Of a DNA stretch of 36,896 nucleotides, positions 25,022 to 32,826 are shown piece by piece. The position numbers were made by a program, and so were the translations under genes. Numbering within the stretch: the first letter of the stretch is position 1; each line of letters opens with the position of its first letter. The notes beneath the pieces were generated by a model that was not told the origin of the DNA, ran no database searches, and saw nothing but the letters and a program-made list of their open reading frames with translations. Location: NCBI GenBank assembly GCA_007695175.1, contig REEH01000203.1:1-36896 (forward strand), written 5' to 3'. Source of the DNA: Spirochaetaceae bacterium. Lineage in GTDB: Bacteria; Spirochaetota; Spirochaetia; DSM-27196; Alkalispirochaetaceae.

Positions 25022-25054
25022 GGTACCTGCACCGGAAGGAATGCAGCTGGTACC
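25022..25054 (+). promoter_or_regulatory. Imperfect inverted repeat in the divergent AraC/URO-D gap
   Basis: GGTACCTGCA (25022-25031) and TGCAGCTGGTACC (25042-25054) form an inverted repeat with a 3-nt insertion in the right arm. It lies between the two divergent starts (24973 and 25089), so it may be an operator or a leader hairpin of the plus-strand gene. Confidence 0.35.
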
Positions 25055-25088
25055 ATGGCAGCAACCACACGACGGAGGAGGCACGGGC

Positions 25089-26084
25089 ATGAACCGGAGA
25101 GAGACAGTCCTGGCGGCGATCAACAAGCAGGAGACACAGGTAATTCCCTATCAACTGGATCTTACCGACCTGGCCCGGGCCAGGCTGCAGGAACACTTCG
25201 GTGACCCGGACTTCGAGAAGGGGATCGGAAACCATCTCGCGCAGGAGCGCAACGAGATCCTGCACCAGATCTCTCCCTCCAGCAAGCGGGACATGTTCGG
25301 CGTGCTCTGGGAAACGGAGCAGGAGGGAGACTTTGGCGTCGTTACCGATTACATTCTGAAGGAAGCGGATTTCGGCGACTACCGGTTTCCCGAGCCTGAC
25401 GAGGATGTGATCCGGGCGAAGTGTGAGGCTCTGCGAGCGGTGAAGGACGAGCAGTTCACCATGTATATCATCGGCTTTTCCCTCTTTGAGCGCGCCTGGA
25501 GTCTCCGGGGTATGGAGAACGTCCTGATGGACTTCATCACCGACCCCGCTTTCGTAAACGAGCTCTTTGAGCGGATCAACGAGTACAACCTCAAGGTGAT
25601 TGATATCGTGGCGGAGTATCCCATCGACTGTATCTTCTTCGGTGACGACTGGGGCCAGCAGAAGGGCCTGATCATGGGCCCGGAGCACTGGCGCAGGCTC
25701 ATCAAGCCGCACCTGCGCCGCCTGTACGAGCGTGTCCAGGATCATGGCATGTACATCGCGCAGCATTCCTGCGGCGATATCCAGGAGCTCTTTCCCGATT
25801 TGATCGAGATGGGGGCGGATATCTATAATACCTTTCAGCCGGAAGTGTACGATATCGGCAGGATCAAGGATGAGTACGGGCAGCACCTCACCTTCTACGG
25901 CGGGATCAGCACGCAGCGCCTGCTGCCCATGAGCGATCCCGACACTGTCCGGCGGGAAACTCGGCGCCTCATGGGCGTGCTTGGCCGAAGGGGTGGATAC
26001 ATCGTAGCGCCCACCCACGCCATACCCAACGATGTACCCACCGAGAATATTCTCGCTCTCCTCCAGGTGATGCAGGAGCAGTAA
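25089..26084 (+). CDS. URO-D superfamily protein (MtaA-like)
   Basis: A 331-residue URO-D-fold protein, 'MNRRETVLAAINKQETQVIPYQLDLTD' at the start. Metal-ligand candidates are His226-x-Cys228 in 'AQHSCGDIQELFPDLIEMGADIYNTFQP' and late His310 in 'APTHAIPNDVPTEN'. 'GGISTQRLLPMSDPDTVRRE' corresponds to the 'QHTLPFGSP' segment of the other copies. A GGAGGAGG site (25074-25081) sits 8 nt before the ATG. It is transcribed divergently from the AraC/PocR gene and appears monocistronic, facing araA convergently. An in-frame upstream extension would overlap the regulator's coding start and is not needed. Confidence 0.83.
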   Translation: MNRRETVLAAINKQETQVIPYQLDLTDLARARLQEHFGDPDFEKGIGNHLAQERNEILHQISPSSKRDMFGVLWETEQEGDFGVVTDYILKEADFGDYRFPEPDEDVIRAKCEALRAVKDEQFTMYIIGFSLFERAWSLRGMENVLMDFITDPAFVNELFERINEYNLKVIDIVAEYPIDCIFFGDDWGQQKGLIMGPEHWRRLIKPHLRRLYERVQDHGMYIAQHSCGDIQELFPDLIEMGADIYNTFQPEVYDIGRIKDEYGQHLTFYGGISTQRLLPMSDPDTVRRETRRLMGVLGRRGGYIVAPTHAIPNDVPTENILALLQVMQEQ

Positions 26085-26088
26085 GAGC

Positions 26089-26163
26089 GGCGCGCGGGGT
26101 GGTGTGCCGCGGCGCGTGGGCGGCGGCCCCCGGCGCGCGTTGGTATGCCGTCGCGCGTGGGCG
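26089..26163. repeat. Imperfect ~32-bp direct repeat in the URO-D/araA convergent gap
   Basis: Two GC-rich copies (26089-26122 and 26132-26163) share GGCGCGCG, TGCCG and GCGCGTGGGCG in the same order, separated by 9 nt. They lie between convergent genes, just beyond the URO-D stop. Confidence 0.5.
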
Positions 26164-26184
26164 CCTCCCTCTTTTCTCAGATTC

Positions 26185-26209
26185 GAGGCCAGATCCCGGA
26201 AACGGCCTC
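26185..26209. other. Stem-loop at the araA stop
   Basis: GAGGCC (26185-26190) pairs with GGCCTC (26204-26209); the stem includes part of the araA stop codon. No U-run follows on either strand, so termination is uncertain. Confidence 0.3.
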
Positions 26210-27716
26210 AGAACCGGCGGTTCAGGCGCCAGTAGAGCTCGTTCCAGCGCAGCTGCTCCCGGAACTGCCGGATCCGTGTCTCCCGGTCGATCACCACCAG
26301 CTCAACCCCGGCGATCTCGGCGTAGTCCTCCAGCATCTCCGTGGTCACGGCCTGGCTGAAGCCGGTATGGTGCGCGCCCCCGGCGAGGATCCACGCGGTA
26401 GCGCCGATCTCCAGGTCAGGCTCGGGTACCCAGATCGTGCGTGCCACCGGCAGATTGGGGAGGGGCTCATCAGGCGCGACCGCTTCCACGGGGTTCACGA
26501 TCAGGCGCATCCGGTTGCCCAGGTCCACCATGGAGGCGTTCACCGCCGGCCCCGGGGGCGTATCGAAGACCATCCGTACGGGATCGCTCTTCCCGCCGAT
26601 ACCGAGGGGGTGGATCTCCAGGCGAGGCTTGCCCGCGGCGATGGAGGGGCAGATCTCCAGCATGTGCGCTCCCATGACGCGCTCCCGCCCCGGTTCAAAA
26701 TGGTAGGTATAATCCTCCATGAAGGAGGTGCCTCCCGGCAGACCCCGGGCCATCACCTTCATCGCCCGCACGAGCGCGGCCGTTTTCCAGTCACCCTCGG
26801 CACCGAATCCGTAGCCATCCGCCATCAGGCGCTGAACGGCCAGCCCCGGTAACTGCTCAATCCCGGTGAGATTTTCAAAGGTATCCGCAAAGGCGACAAA
26901 CTCTCCCTCTTCCAGAAAGGCACGCAGCCCCAGCTCCTGCCGCGCGGCGTAGCGCAGCGCCTGATGGCGCGCTCCCCCCTTGCGCAACTCCGATGCCACC
27001 TCGTAGAGGTCCTGGTACTCCTGTACCAGCGTGTCTATCGCCGCATCCTCAACGGCATCGATACGCGCTACCAGTTCTCCCAGGCCGTAGCCATTGACGG
27101 AATACCCCAGCTGGAGCTCCGCCTCCACCTTGTTCCCCTCCGTGACCGCCACGAAACGCATGTTGTCCCCGAAGCGTGCGATGCGCGCTCCCTGCTGATC
27201 CGCCCAGGCGGCGACGGCGCGGCTCCACGTGCCGATACGGTCCAGGGTCTTCACGCTCTGCCAGTGACCGGTCACAACGGTGCGCTGGAGCGCCATGCGG
27301 GTTGCCATGAAACCGAACTCCCGTCCGCCGTGAGCGGTCTGGTTTAGGTTCATGAAGTCCATATCGATCGAGTCCCAGGGGATATCCCGATTGAACTGCG
27401 TGTGAAAATGCAGCACCGGCTTCGTCAGCTCCAGGAGGCCCCGGATCCACATCTTCGCCGGTGAGAAGGTGTGCATCCAGAAGATTACCCCCGCGCAGGC
27501 GGCGCTGCTGCTCGCTTCCGCCAGGGAGTTCCTGATCTCCTCGGGAGTGGTGAGAACACCCTTGAACTCCACCGGCAGGGTGATCACCGGCGCGTCGTTG
27601 AGGGCGGCCGCAATCGCCGCGGCGTTCCGGTGCACCTCCTTGAGGGGACCCGGACCGTACAGCTTCTGGCTGCCGGCGTACATCCAGAGTCGGGGGGAGT
27701 CTTTCGTTTTCATCAT
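26208..27716 (-). CDS. araA: L-arabinose isomerase
   Basis: A 502-residue enzyme converting L-arabinose to L-ribulose, close to the usual ~500 residues. Landmarks: '[39 protein letters not shown]' near the start and '[13 protein letters not shown]'. Central metal-site segments lie around '[21 protein letters not shown]' and '[15 protein letters not shown]', with '[13 protein letters not shown]' near the end. The Glu, Glu, His, His metal ligands are all present in these blocks. The start has a GGAGGA site; a second ATG follows directly, so the true start may be 3 nt later. It is expressed from a strong promoter with a LacI-type operator over the leader. No araB or araD is seen in the window. 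Confidence 0.95.
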   Translation of the reverse strand: MMKTKDSPRLWMYAGSQKLYGPGPLKEVHRNAAAIAAALNDAPVITLPVEFKGVLTTPEEIRNSLAEASSSAACAGVIFWMHTFSPAKMWIRGLLELTKPVLHFHTQFNRDIPWDSIDMDFMNLNQTAHGGREFGFMATRMALQRTVVTGHWQSVKTLDRIGTWSRAVAAWADQQGARIARFGDNMRFVAVTEGNKVEAELQLGYSVNGYGLGELVARIDAVEDAAIDTLVQEYQDLYEVASELRKGGARHQALRYAARQELGLRAFLEEGEFVAFADTFENLTGIEQLPGLAVQRLMADGYGFGAEGDWKTAALVRAMKVMARGLPGGTSFMEDYTYHFEPGRERVMGAHMLEICPSIAAGKPRLEIHPLGIGGKSDPVRMVFDTPPGPAVNASMVDLGNRMRLIVNPVEAVAPDEPLPNLPVARTIWVPEPDLEIGATAWILAGGAHHTGFSQAVTTEMLEDYAEIAGVELVVIDRETRIRQFREQLRWNELYWRLNRRF

Positions 27717-27741
27717 TATCCTGTTCCTCCGTGCTGTGGGC

Positions 27742-27761
27742 TTGCGTTAACGGTAACGCAA
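27742..27761 (-). promoter_or_regulatory. LacI-type operator of araA
   Basis: TTGCGTTAACGGTAACGCAA, a 20-bp palindrome with nine of ten base pairs matching and a central C-G step, as expected for LacI/GalR repressors. It sits just after the predicted transcription start and before the araA ribosome-binding site. Confidence 0.7.
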
Positions 27762-27773
27762 AGCTTTTCTTAG

Positions 27774-27803
27774 AGTGTAGGTGCGCCACTTCACCGTTGT
27801 CAA
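27774..27803 (-). promoter_or_regulatory. araA promoter
   Basis: On the minus strand TTGACA (27803-27798), an 18-bp spacer and TACACT (27779-27774). The start point would be near 27767, so a repressor at 27742-27761 would block initiation or early elongation. Confidence 0.7.
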
Positions 27804-27807
27804 GAAT

Positions 27808-27867
27808 GGAATGACAGGAAACGGAATGACAGGGAACGAAAGAACAGAGAACGGAATAACAGGGAAC
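27808..27867. repeat. Four tandem copies of a 15-bp repeat
   Basis: Units 27808-27822, 27823-27837, 27838-27852 and 27853-27867. Consensus GGAATGACAGGGAAC; unit 3 is the most diverged (GAAAGAACAGAGAAC). The array starts right behind the araA -35 box and ends 9 nt before the SDR stop. Confidence 0.8.
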
Positions 27868-27876
27868 GGGGGCCGG

Positions 27877-28665
27877 TCACTCCCTGTAGATCATCTTGCG
27901 CGTCATCCCGCCGTCGATCACAAAATTCTGCCCCGTTATAAACCCCGCTTCCGGAGATATCAGGTACGCCACCATAGCCGCGATGTCCTCAGGTACTCCC
28001 ACGCGTCCCGCCGGATGCTGCGAATGGTCCTGCGGGGTCAGGGGCTGCGGGGGATCGCTCACGTCGATCCATCCCGGACTGATCGCGTTAACCCGAATGG
28101 CGGGTCCCAGGCTGAGTGCCAGAGCGTGGGTGAGCGCGATCAGTCCGCCCTTGCTCGCGGCGTACGCCTCGGAGCCGGGCTCCGACTGCAGCGCCCGGGT
28201 GGAGGCGATATTTATGATGGAGCCGCGATTCTCCCGGAGTGCGGGAGCTGCGTACTTCGCCGTCAGAAACGCCGCGGTGAGGTTGGTATCGATCACGCTG
28301 AGCCATTCCTGGAGGGAGAGCTCCTGGGGACCCACCCGGGACGGCGCCGATACGGCGGCGTTGTTTACCACCGCGTCGAGGCGTCCAAAGTGCTCCAGCG
28401 TGCGGTTGATCGTCGCCTCCACCTGCGGCTCATCGCGGATGTCCGCGGCGATCGCCAGTACGCGCGGTGTGCCGGCCGGACCAGGGTCCTGGTCCAGGGC
28501 GGTGCGGCCATTCTCCAGCTCCTCTCGGGTCCGCTCCAGCGCCGCCGCGTCAGAATCGACGATCGCTACGCGCAGGCCCCGGTTGAGCAGCCACGCGGCG
28601 CATCCGCGGCCGATACCCCGAGCTCCTCCCGTTATGTAGACCACCGGTGATTCAGCTACGTCCAT
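27877..28665 (-). CDS. Short-chain dehydrogenase/reductase (glucose-1-dehydrogenase-like)
   Basis: A 262-residue classical SDR. The cofactor loop is 'TGGARGIGRG' near the start, with Asp in 'VAIVDSD' suggesting NAD(H) preference. 'VVNNAAV' is the N-N-A motif. The catalytic residues appear as 'IINIAST' (Ser) and 'YAASKG' (Tyr and Lys). It ends with 'NFVIDGGMTRKMIY', typical of a sugar or polyol dehydrogenase branch. No clear Shine-Dalgarno site is seen before the ATG. It lies directly upstream of araA on the same strand, but araA has its own promoter. It probably oxidises or reduces a sugar-derived alcohol; the substrate is not certain. Confidence 0.88.
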   Translation of the reverse strand: MDVAESPVVYITGGARGIGRGCAAWLLNRGLRVAIVDSDAAALERTREELENGRTALDQDPGPAGTPRVLAIAADIRDEPQVEATINRTLEHFGRLDAVVNNAAVSAPSRVGPQELSLQEWLSVIDTNLTAAFLTAKYAAPALRENRGSIINIASTRALQSEPGSEAYAASKGGLIALTHALALSLGPAIRVNAISPGWIDVSDPPQPLTPQDHSQHPAGRVGVPEDIAAMVAYLISPEAGFITGQNFVIDGGMTRKMIYRE

Positions 28666-28730
28666 TCCGGAATGATAAACGGCCGGTCTCTTCTGTCAAT
28701 AGCTACCGTTCCCCGCTACAATGGGAGCCT

Positions 28731-29195
28731 ATGCGACGAAGCGAGAAGGAGATAAGGGAGCGGTCCGGGATCGACGGGATAATTCACGCCACGGAAGTTT
28801 GCCGGCTCGGGTTGTGCGATCACGGCCGGCCCTACGTGGTGCCGCTGAATTTCGGCTATGACGGGGAGGTCGTGTACTTTCACTGTGCCCCGGAGGGGCG
28901 CAAGCTCGAGATCCTTCGTGAGAACAACAGGGTTTGCCTGGAGTTCGATATACCGGAGGGACTCGTCCGGGGGGAGCAGGCGTGCAACTGGGGGATGCGG
29001 TACCGGAGCGTCCTGGCGTTTGGTACCGCCCGGGAGGTTGCGGATCCCGGGGAACGGCTCCGGGGACTCCAGGTGATAATGTCGCACTACTCGGATGAGC
29101 GGTTTTCCTTTCCCCCGGCGATGGTGGAACGCACCACCGTGATCCGGGTGGATATCGAGACGATCACGGGAAAACAATCGCCCCCGTCATCCTGA
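28731..29195 (+). CDS. Pyridoxamine 5'-phosphate oxidase-like FMN flavoprotein (Nim-type)
   Basis: A 154-residue protein with the split-barrel flavin fold: 'IDGIIHATEVCRLGLCDHGRPYVVPLNFGYDGEVVYFHCAPEGRKLEIL', then 'NNRVCLEFDI' and 'YRSVLAFGTAREV'. This is the NimA/5-nitroimidazole antibiotic resistance-like branch of the family, small FMN-binding proteins of varied redox function. The ATG at 28731 follows GGGAG and matches the family start; an upstream in-frame start would run into the divergent SDR leader. A TACAAT (28717-28722) looks like a -10 box but is very close to the ATG. Not linked to the sugar genes by any visible feature. Confidence 0.85.
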   Translation: MRRSEKEIRERSGIDGIIHATEVCRLGLCDHGRPYVVPLNFGYDGEVVYFHCAPEGRKLEILRENNRVCLEFDIPEGLVRGEQACNWGMRYRSVLAFGTAREVADPGERLRGLQVIMSHYSDERFSFPPAMVERTTVIRVDIETITGKQSPPSS

Positions 29196-29266
29196 CGTGA
29201 ACACGCGCGGAAGAGCTTCCGCAGGACCGGTGCATCCTCGGGAAAGCGGGCCGATCTGATCTCCAT
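29189..29266 (-). pseudogene. Possible N-terminal remnant of a GNAT acetyltransferase
   Basis: The minus strand from ATG 29266 reads 'MEIRSARFPEDAPVLRKLF' then 'RACSRQD'. This resembles the start of GNAT acetyltransferases ('M-x-I-R-x-A-x-P-E-D-A-x-x-L'). The likeness ends where the frame enters the antisense strand of the flavoprotein gene. About 26 codons remain and no acetyl-CoA motif exists. The match is short, so chance cannot be excluded. Confidence 0.3.
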
Positions 29267-29315
29267 GGACGCATCATACCTTGTCACGGGAGCGCAGGAA
29301 AACTACTCTCACCCC

Positions 29316-31256
29316 ATGGCGCGCAGCAGTACACGGAACAGCAAGCAACCGGACCCCAGCCAGGGGCGGCTCAGGATAGGCAACCAGTGGAACGCGATTC
29401 GGATCATCGCGCTCTCCCAGAACAACCCCCTCAAGGCGATTGCGGAGTTCGTGGAGAACTCGATCGACGCGCGGGCACGGAACGTCTCGATCGTGCGCGG
29501 CAAGACGCGCGGTGAGCAGTACCTCAAGGTAATAGACGACGGTGAAGGCATCCAGGATTTCCGGTATGTGGCCACCCACATCGGAGACTCGATCAAGCGG
29601 CGCCTCAAGGAGCAGGGCACACAGGGTATCCAGGGGGAGTTCGGGATCGGACTGCTCAGTTTCTGGACGGTGGGAGAGGAGCTGACCCTCACCTCCTGTC
29701 CCGCCGAGGGCAGCGCCCTGCGGCTCCATCTGGTGAAGGACTCCCCGGACTACACGATCCGCCCCTCGCGGGAGCTCTTTGATCGCGCCGGTACGACGCT
29801 GCATATCCAGCCGCTCCTGCCGGGGATGAAGACGCTCTCGGGTGAGAAGATTCAGTCCTACCTGGCGAGCGAGCTGCGGGACCGGATTACCCGTTCCGGC
29901 GTCTCGATCAGGATCATCGACCGCACCGCCCGGAAGGACCTGGTGGTGGAGCCGCGCCGCTTTCACGGCCGGCTCCTGCACGGATTGCCGGAGCCGCGTA
30001 CACCCCTGGGCGAGATCTACGTGGAGTGCTATCTCACCGAGCCCGGCGCGGGCACGGGTATCGGCCTCTACCGGCAGGGGACGCGGGTCTTTCCCGATAT
30101 CACCCGGATTGATGCGTTTCGTCGGCCCCCCTGGACATCAGGGTATGTGGAGGGGATCGTGGACGCCTCCTTTCTGCAGCTCACCCCGGGTACGCGGGAC
30201 GGGATCATCTACGACGCCGCTCTTGACTCCCTGGTGGACGCGCTGGTGCCGGTGGAAGAAGCCCTGACTGCAGCGATAGAGGAGCACCGCCGGGCGGAGG
30301 AGGAAGAAGCGAGCAAGGCGATGCTGCGCCGCATAACGCGGGCACTCAAGGAGGCCTTCGCGATGCTCCCGGCGGAGGAGTACGGGTGGCTCTCCGCCCG
30401 GACCGAGGGGGATCGGCGCGGGTCCGGGACGGCGCCGGGCAGCGGGGGAGGCGCCGGGAACGGGCCCGGAGACGGCCCGGCCGGCGGCGCGGGAAGCGGC
30501 AACGGCGAGGCGGACCCAGGAGCGGATGCAGAATCGGGATCCGGCTCCGCCGGTGATGCCCCGGGGGGCGATCCGGAAGGGGACTCCCCGGATGCGAGCG
30601 GGATAGCCGTAGCGGAGGGGCCCGGGCGGGACCCATCGGGACAGCGCGCTTTTTTTGAGTTTCCCGGCCCGCTCTACCGCGTGGATGTGCGCCCCCTGGC
30701 GGCGCGTGTCGCCGTGGGCGGGGAATGCGCGCTCCGGGCGGTGCCGCGGGACAAGTCCCGTCGCGTGGTCGACTCCGACGTGACCATAAGCTGGGTGATC
30801 GAGCAGGGCGGCGGTACGCTCGACCGGGAGCAGGGCGAGTTCGTGAATTACCGCGCCCCGCAGGAGCCGGAGCTGGCGGTTATCCGCGCCGTGGCGAGGC
30901 AGGACCAGCTGGAGTGCGAGGCGCGATCGACGATCACCGTGACCGCGGAGTTGCCCGGTGCGCGGAGCGCCGGAACTGGTGCCGTGGGCCGGCAGGGTAT
31001 GCCCGGCTATACCTACCGCTACGCCCCGGGCGAGCTCTGGCGATCCCGGTACGACGCGGAGCAATCCCTGATCACGGTAAACTCGGGACACGCCGATTTT
31101 GTCTTCGCCGCCCGCCAGTCGGCGAGCAAGCTGCGCTACCTGGGGCGGCTCTTCGCCAAGGAGATCGTTCTGGCAAACTTCCCCGGCGCCCCGCGGGGGG
31201 AGCTTCTGGAGCGGATGGTGGAGCTGGAACTTTACATGGATAGCTCCTTGCGGTGA
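29316..31256 (+). CDS. GHKL (Hsp90/MutL-type) ATPase with Ig-like domain
   Basis: A 646-residue protein. The N-terminal ~200 residues are a Bergerat-fold ATPase: N box 'AEFVENSIDAR' (Glu44, Asn48, Asp51), G1 'DDGEGI' (74-79) and G2 'GEFGIGLLSF' (107-113). This resembles MutL and Hsp90 rather than sensor kinases; no His-acceptor domain is present. A long Gly/Ala/Asp/Ser linker spans about 362-445. It is followed by an Ig-like beta domain (about 447-548) and a conserved C-terminal domain with 'LITVNSGHADFVFAAR' and 'YLGRLFAKEIVLANFPG'. ATG 29316 is preferred over 29265 because homology starts there, though neither start has a strong ribosome-binding site. The role is unknown; DNA or protein remodelling and defence functions are both possible. 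Confidence 0.75.
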   Translation: MARSSTRNSKQPDPSQGRLRIGNQWNAIRIIALSQNNPLKAIAEFVENSIDARARNVSIVRGKTRGEQYLKVIDDGEGIQDFRYVATHIGDSIKRRLKEQGTQGIQGEFGIGLLSFWTVGEELTLTSCPAEGSALRLHLVKDSPDYTIRPSRELFDRAGTTLHIQPLLPGMKTLSGEKIQSYLASELRDRITRSGVSIRIIDRTARKDLVVEPRRFHGRLLHGLPEPRTPLGEIYVECYLTEPGAGTGIGLYRQGTRVFPDITRIDAFRRPPWTSGYVEGIVDASFLQLTPGTRDGIIYDAALDSLVDALVPVEEALTAAIEEHRRAEEEEASKAMLRRITRALKEAFAMLPAEEYGWLSARTEGDRRGSGTAPGSGGGAGNGPGDGPAGGAGSGNGEADPGADAESGSGSAGDAPGGDPEGDSPDASGIAVAEGPGRDPSGQRAFFEFPGPLYRVDVRPLAARVAVGGECALRAVPRDKSRRVVDSDVTISWVIEQGGGTLDREQGEFVNYRAPQEPELAVIRAVARQDQLECEARSTITVTAELPGARSAGTGAVGRQGMPGYTYRYAPGELWRSRYDAEQSLITVNSGHADFVFAARQSASKLRYLGRLFAKEIVLANFPGAPRGELLERMVELELYMDSSLR

Positions 31257-31290
31257 TGCCTTGACAATCGCCGAGATATTAACGGTGATA

Positions 31291-32826
31291 ATGGGCATGG
31301 AAGAACCAGCAGGGTACCGCCGTTTTCCAGATGATTTCATATTTGGTGCCGCCACCGCCTCGTACCAGATTGAGGGCGCGACCGGTGAGGATGGCCGGGG
31401 AGAATCGATCTGGGATGAGTTCTGCCGCCGTCCCGGGCGGGTGGCGGGTGGTGACAACGGCGATATCGCCTGCGATCACTACCACCGGTACCGGGAGGAC
31501 ATCGCGATCATGAGCGAGCTGGGGGTGGAGGCGTACCGCTTTTCCATCGCCTGGCCGCGGATCGTTCCCGACGGCGAGGGTGCGGTAAACGGGGCGGGTC
31601 TGGATTTTTATTCCCGCCTGGTGGACTCGCTGCTGGCGCGCGGTATCCGTCCCTTTGTCACCCTTTTTCACTGGGATCTGCCCCTGGCGTTGCAACGCCG
31701 GTACGGCGGGTTTGCGGACCGGCGGTGTATCGATGCATACGTGCGGTACGTGGAGACGGTCGTCTCCGCCCTGGGTGATCGCGTCCGGGATTGGGTAACG
31801 TTCAATGAGCCCTGGGTCTACTCCGTGCTGGGTCACCTGCTGGGCATCCACGCTCCGGGGGTCAGAAATCCCTGGAAGGCATTTCGCGTGGCGCACCACC
31901 AGCTGGTGGCGCACGGCCGCGCGGTGACGCGAATCAGGGAGATCAGCCCGGACGCGCGGGTGGGGATCACGCTCAACTTGACACCGGTTCACCCCGTCGA
32001 GCGCCGCTCCGGTTCCGGAAAGGGTGCCGGCGCGGGTATGAGTCCCGGTGCGGGCGCCACGGCGCGGGATCGGGCGGCGGCGGAAATGGCGGACCAGTCG
32101 CTGAACCGCTTCTATCTGGACGCGGTATTCACCGGCACCTATCCGGAGCGGTTCCGGCGACGCCTGGGTATTCTGCGTCCACCGGTCATGCCGGGAGATA
32201 TGGAGACGATCGCCGTGCCGATCGATTTTCTCGGGGTAAACAACTACACCCGTCACCGGGCACGCTTCAGCTGGAAGAACCCGCCCTTCTTCTTTGACAT
32301 GGATGGCGCCGCGGTGCCGGAGCGCGAGTTTGTCGGACCGAAGGGTGAGCAATACACCGCCATGGGGTGGGAGGTGTACCCCCAGGGTCTGCGGGAGATA
32401 CTGATCCGCCTCAAGGAGGAGTACAACAATCCGCCGGTATACATCACGGAGAACGGTGCCGCCTTCACCGATGAGCTGGAGCCGGAGCCCGCCCAGGCAG
32501 CCCGATCTACTTCCCGAGTCGTGCGGGATCCGCTCCGGATCGCGTACCTGGAGCAGTACACCGCGGCAGTCCACCAGGCGCTGCAGGAAGGCTGTGACGT
32601 GCGAGGGTACTTCGTCTGGAGTTTGCTGGACAACTTTGAGTGGGCCCACGGATATTCCCGGCGCTTTGGTATTGTCCACGTGGACTACCGGACGCAGGAG
32701 CGGACCGTGAAGGAGAGCGGCCGCTGGTACGCGGCGCTCATGGCGGCGCGGAAACACCAGCGGGAACACCAGCCGGAGCACGAGCCGCAGCGAGAATCAG
32801 CAAAAAGCGGTAGACTGGGCTCATGA
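31291..32826 (+). CDS. Glycoside hydrolase family 1 beta-glucosidase
   Basis: A 511-residue retaining beta-glycosidase. It begins 'YRRFPDDFIFGAATASYQIEGA', with acid/base Glu173 in 'VTFNEPW' and nucleophile Glu387 in 'YITENGAAF'. 'FVWSLLDNFEWAHGYSRRFGIVHVDY' is the conserved aglycone and substrate-binding block near the end. It likely hydrolyses cello- or other beta-oligosaccharides in the cytosol, as no signal peptide is seen. ATG 31297 is an alternative start. Odd points: a Gly/Ser/Ala insertion at about 238-258 in a surface loop, and a His/Gln/Glu-rich tail. The gene overlaps the next one by 4 nt (ATGA), so the two are co-translated. Confidence 0.93.
   Translation: MGMEEPAGYRRFPDDFIFGAATASYQIEGATGEDGRGESIWDEFCRRPGRVAGGDNGDIACDHYHRYREDIAIMSELGVEAYRFSIAWPRIVPDGEGAVNGAGLDFYSRLVDSLLARGIRPFVTLFHWDLPLALQRRYGGFADRRCIDAYVRYVETVVSALGDRVRDWVTFNEPWVYSVLGHLLGIHAPGVRNPWKAFRVAHHQLVAHGRAVTRIREISPDARVGITLNLTPVHPVERRSGSGKGAGAGMSPGAGATARDRAAAEMADQSLNRFYLDAVFTGTYPERFRRRLGILRPPVMPGDMETIAVPIDFLGVNNYTRHRARFSWKNPPFFFDMDGAAVPEREFVGPKGEQYTAMGWEVYPQGLREILIRLKEEYNNPPVYITENGAAFTDELEPEPAQAARSTSRVVRDPLRIAYLEQYTAAVHQALQEGCDVRGYFVWSLLDNFEWAHGYSRRFGIVHVDYRTQERTVKESGRWYAALMAARKHQREHQPEHEPQRESAKSGRLGS

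Noticed and set aside
8617-26084. Calling the URO-D proteins HemE (haem biosynthesis)
   Set aside because: Multiple divergent copies, MtaA-like motifs, operon context with sugar importers and absence of other haem genes argue against it.
26208-28665. A complete arabinose operon
   Set aside because: Only araA is present; no ribulokinase or ribulose-phosphate epimerase is visible, and the neighbouring SDR is not a standard member of that pathway.
31261-31292. TTGACA at 31261 as promoter for the beta-glucosidase
   Set aside because: The only good -10 match (GATAAT at 31287) needs a 20-bp spacer and overlaps the start codon, so it is not supported as a promoter.
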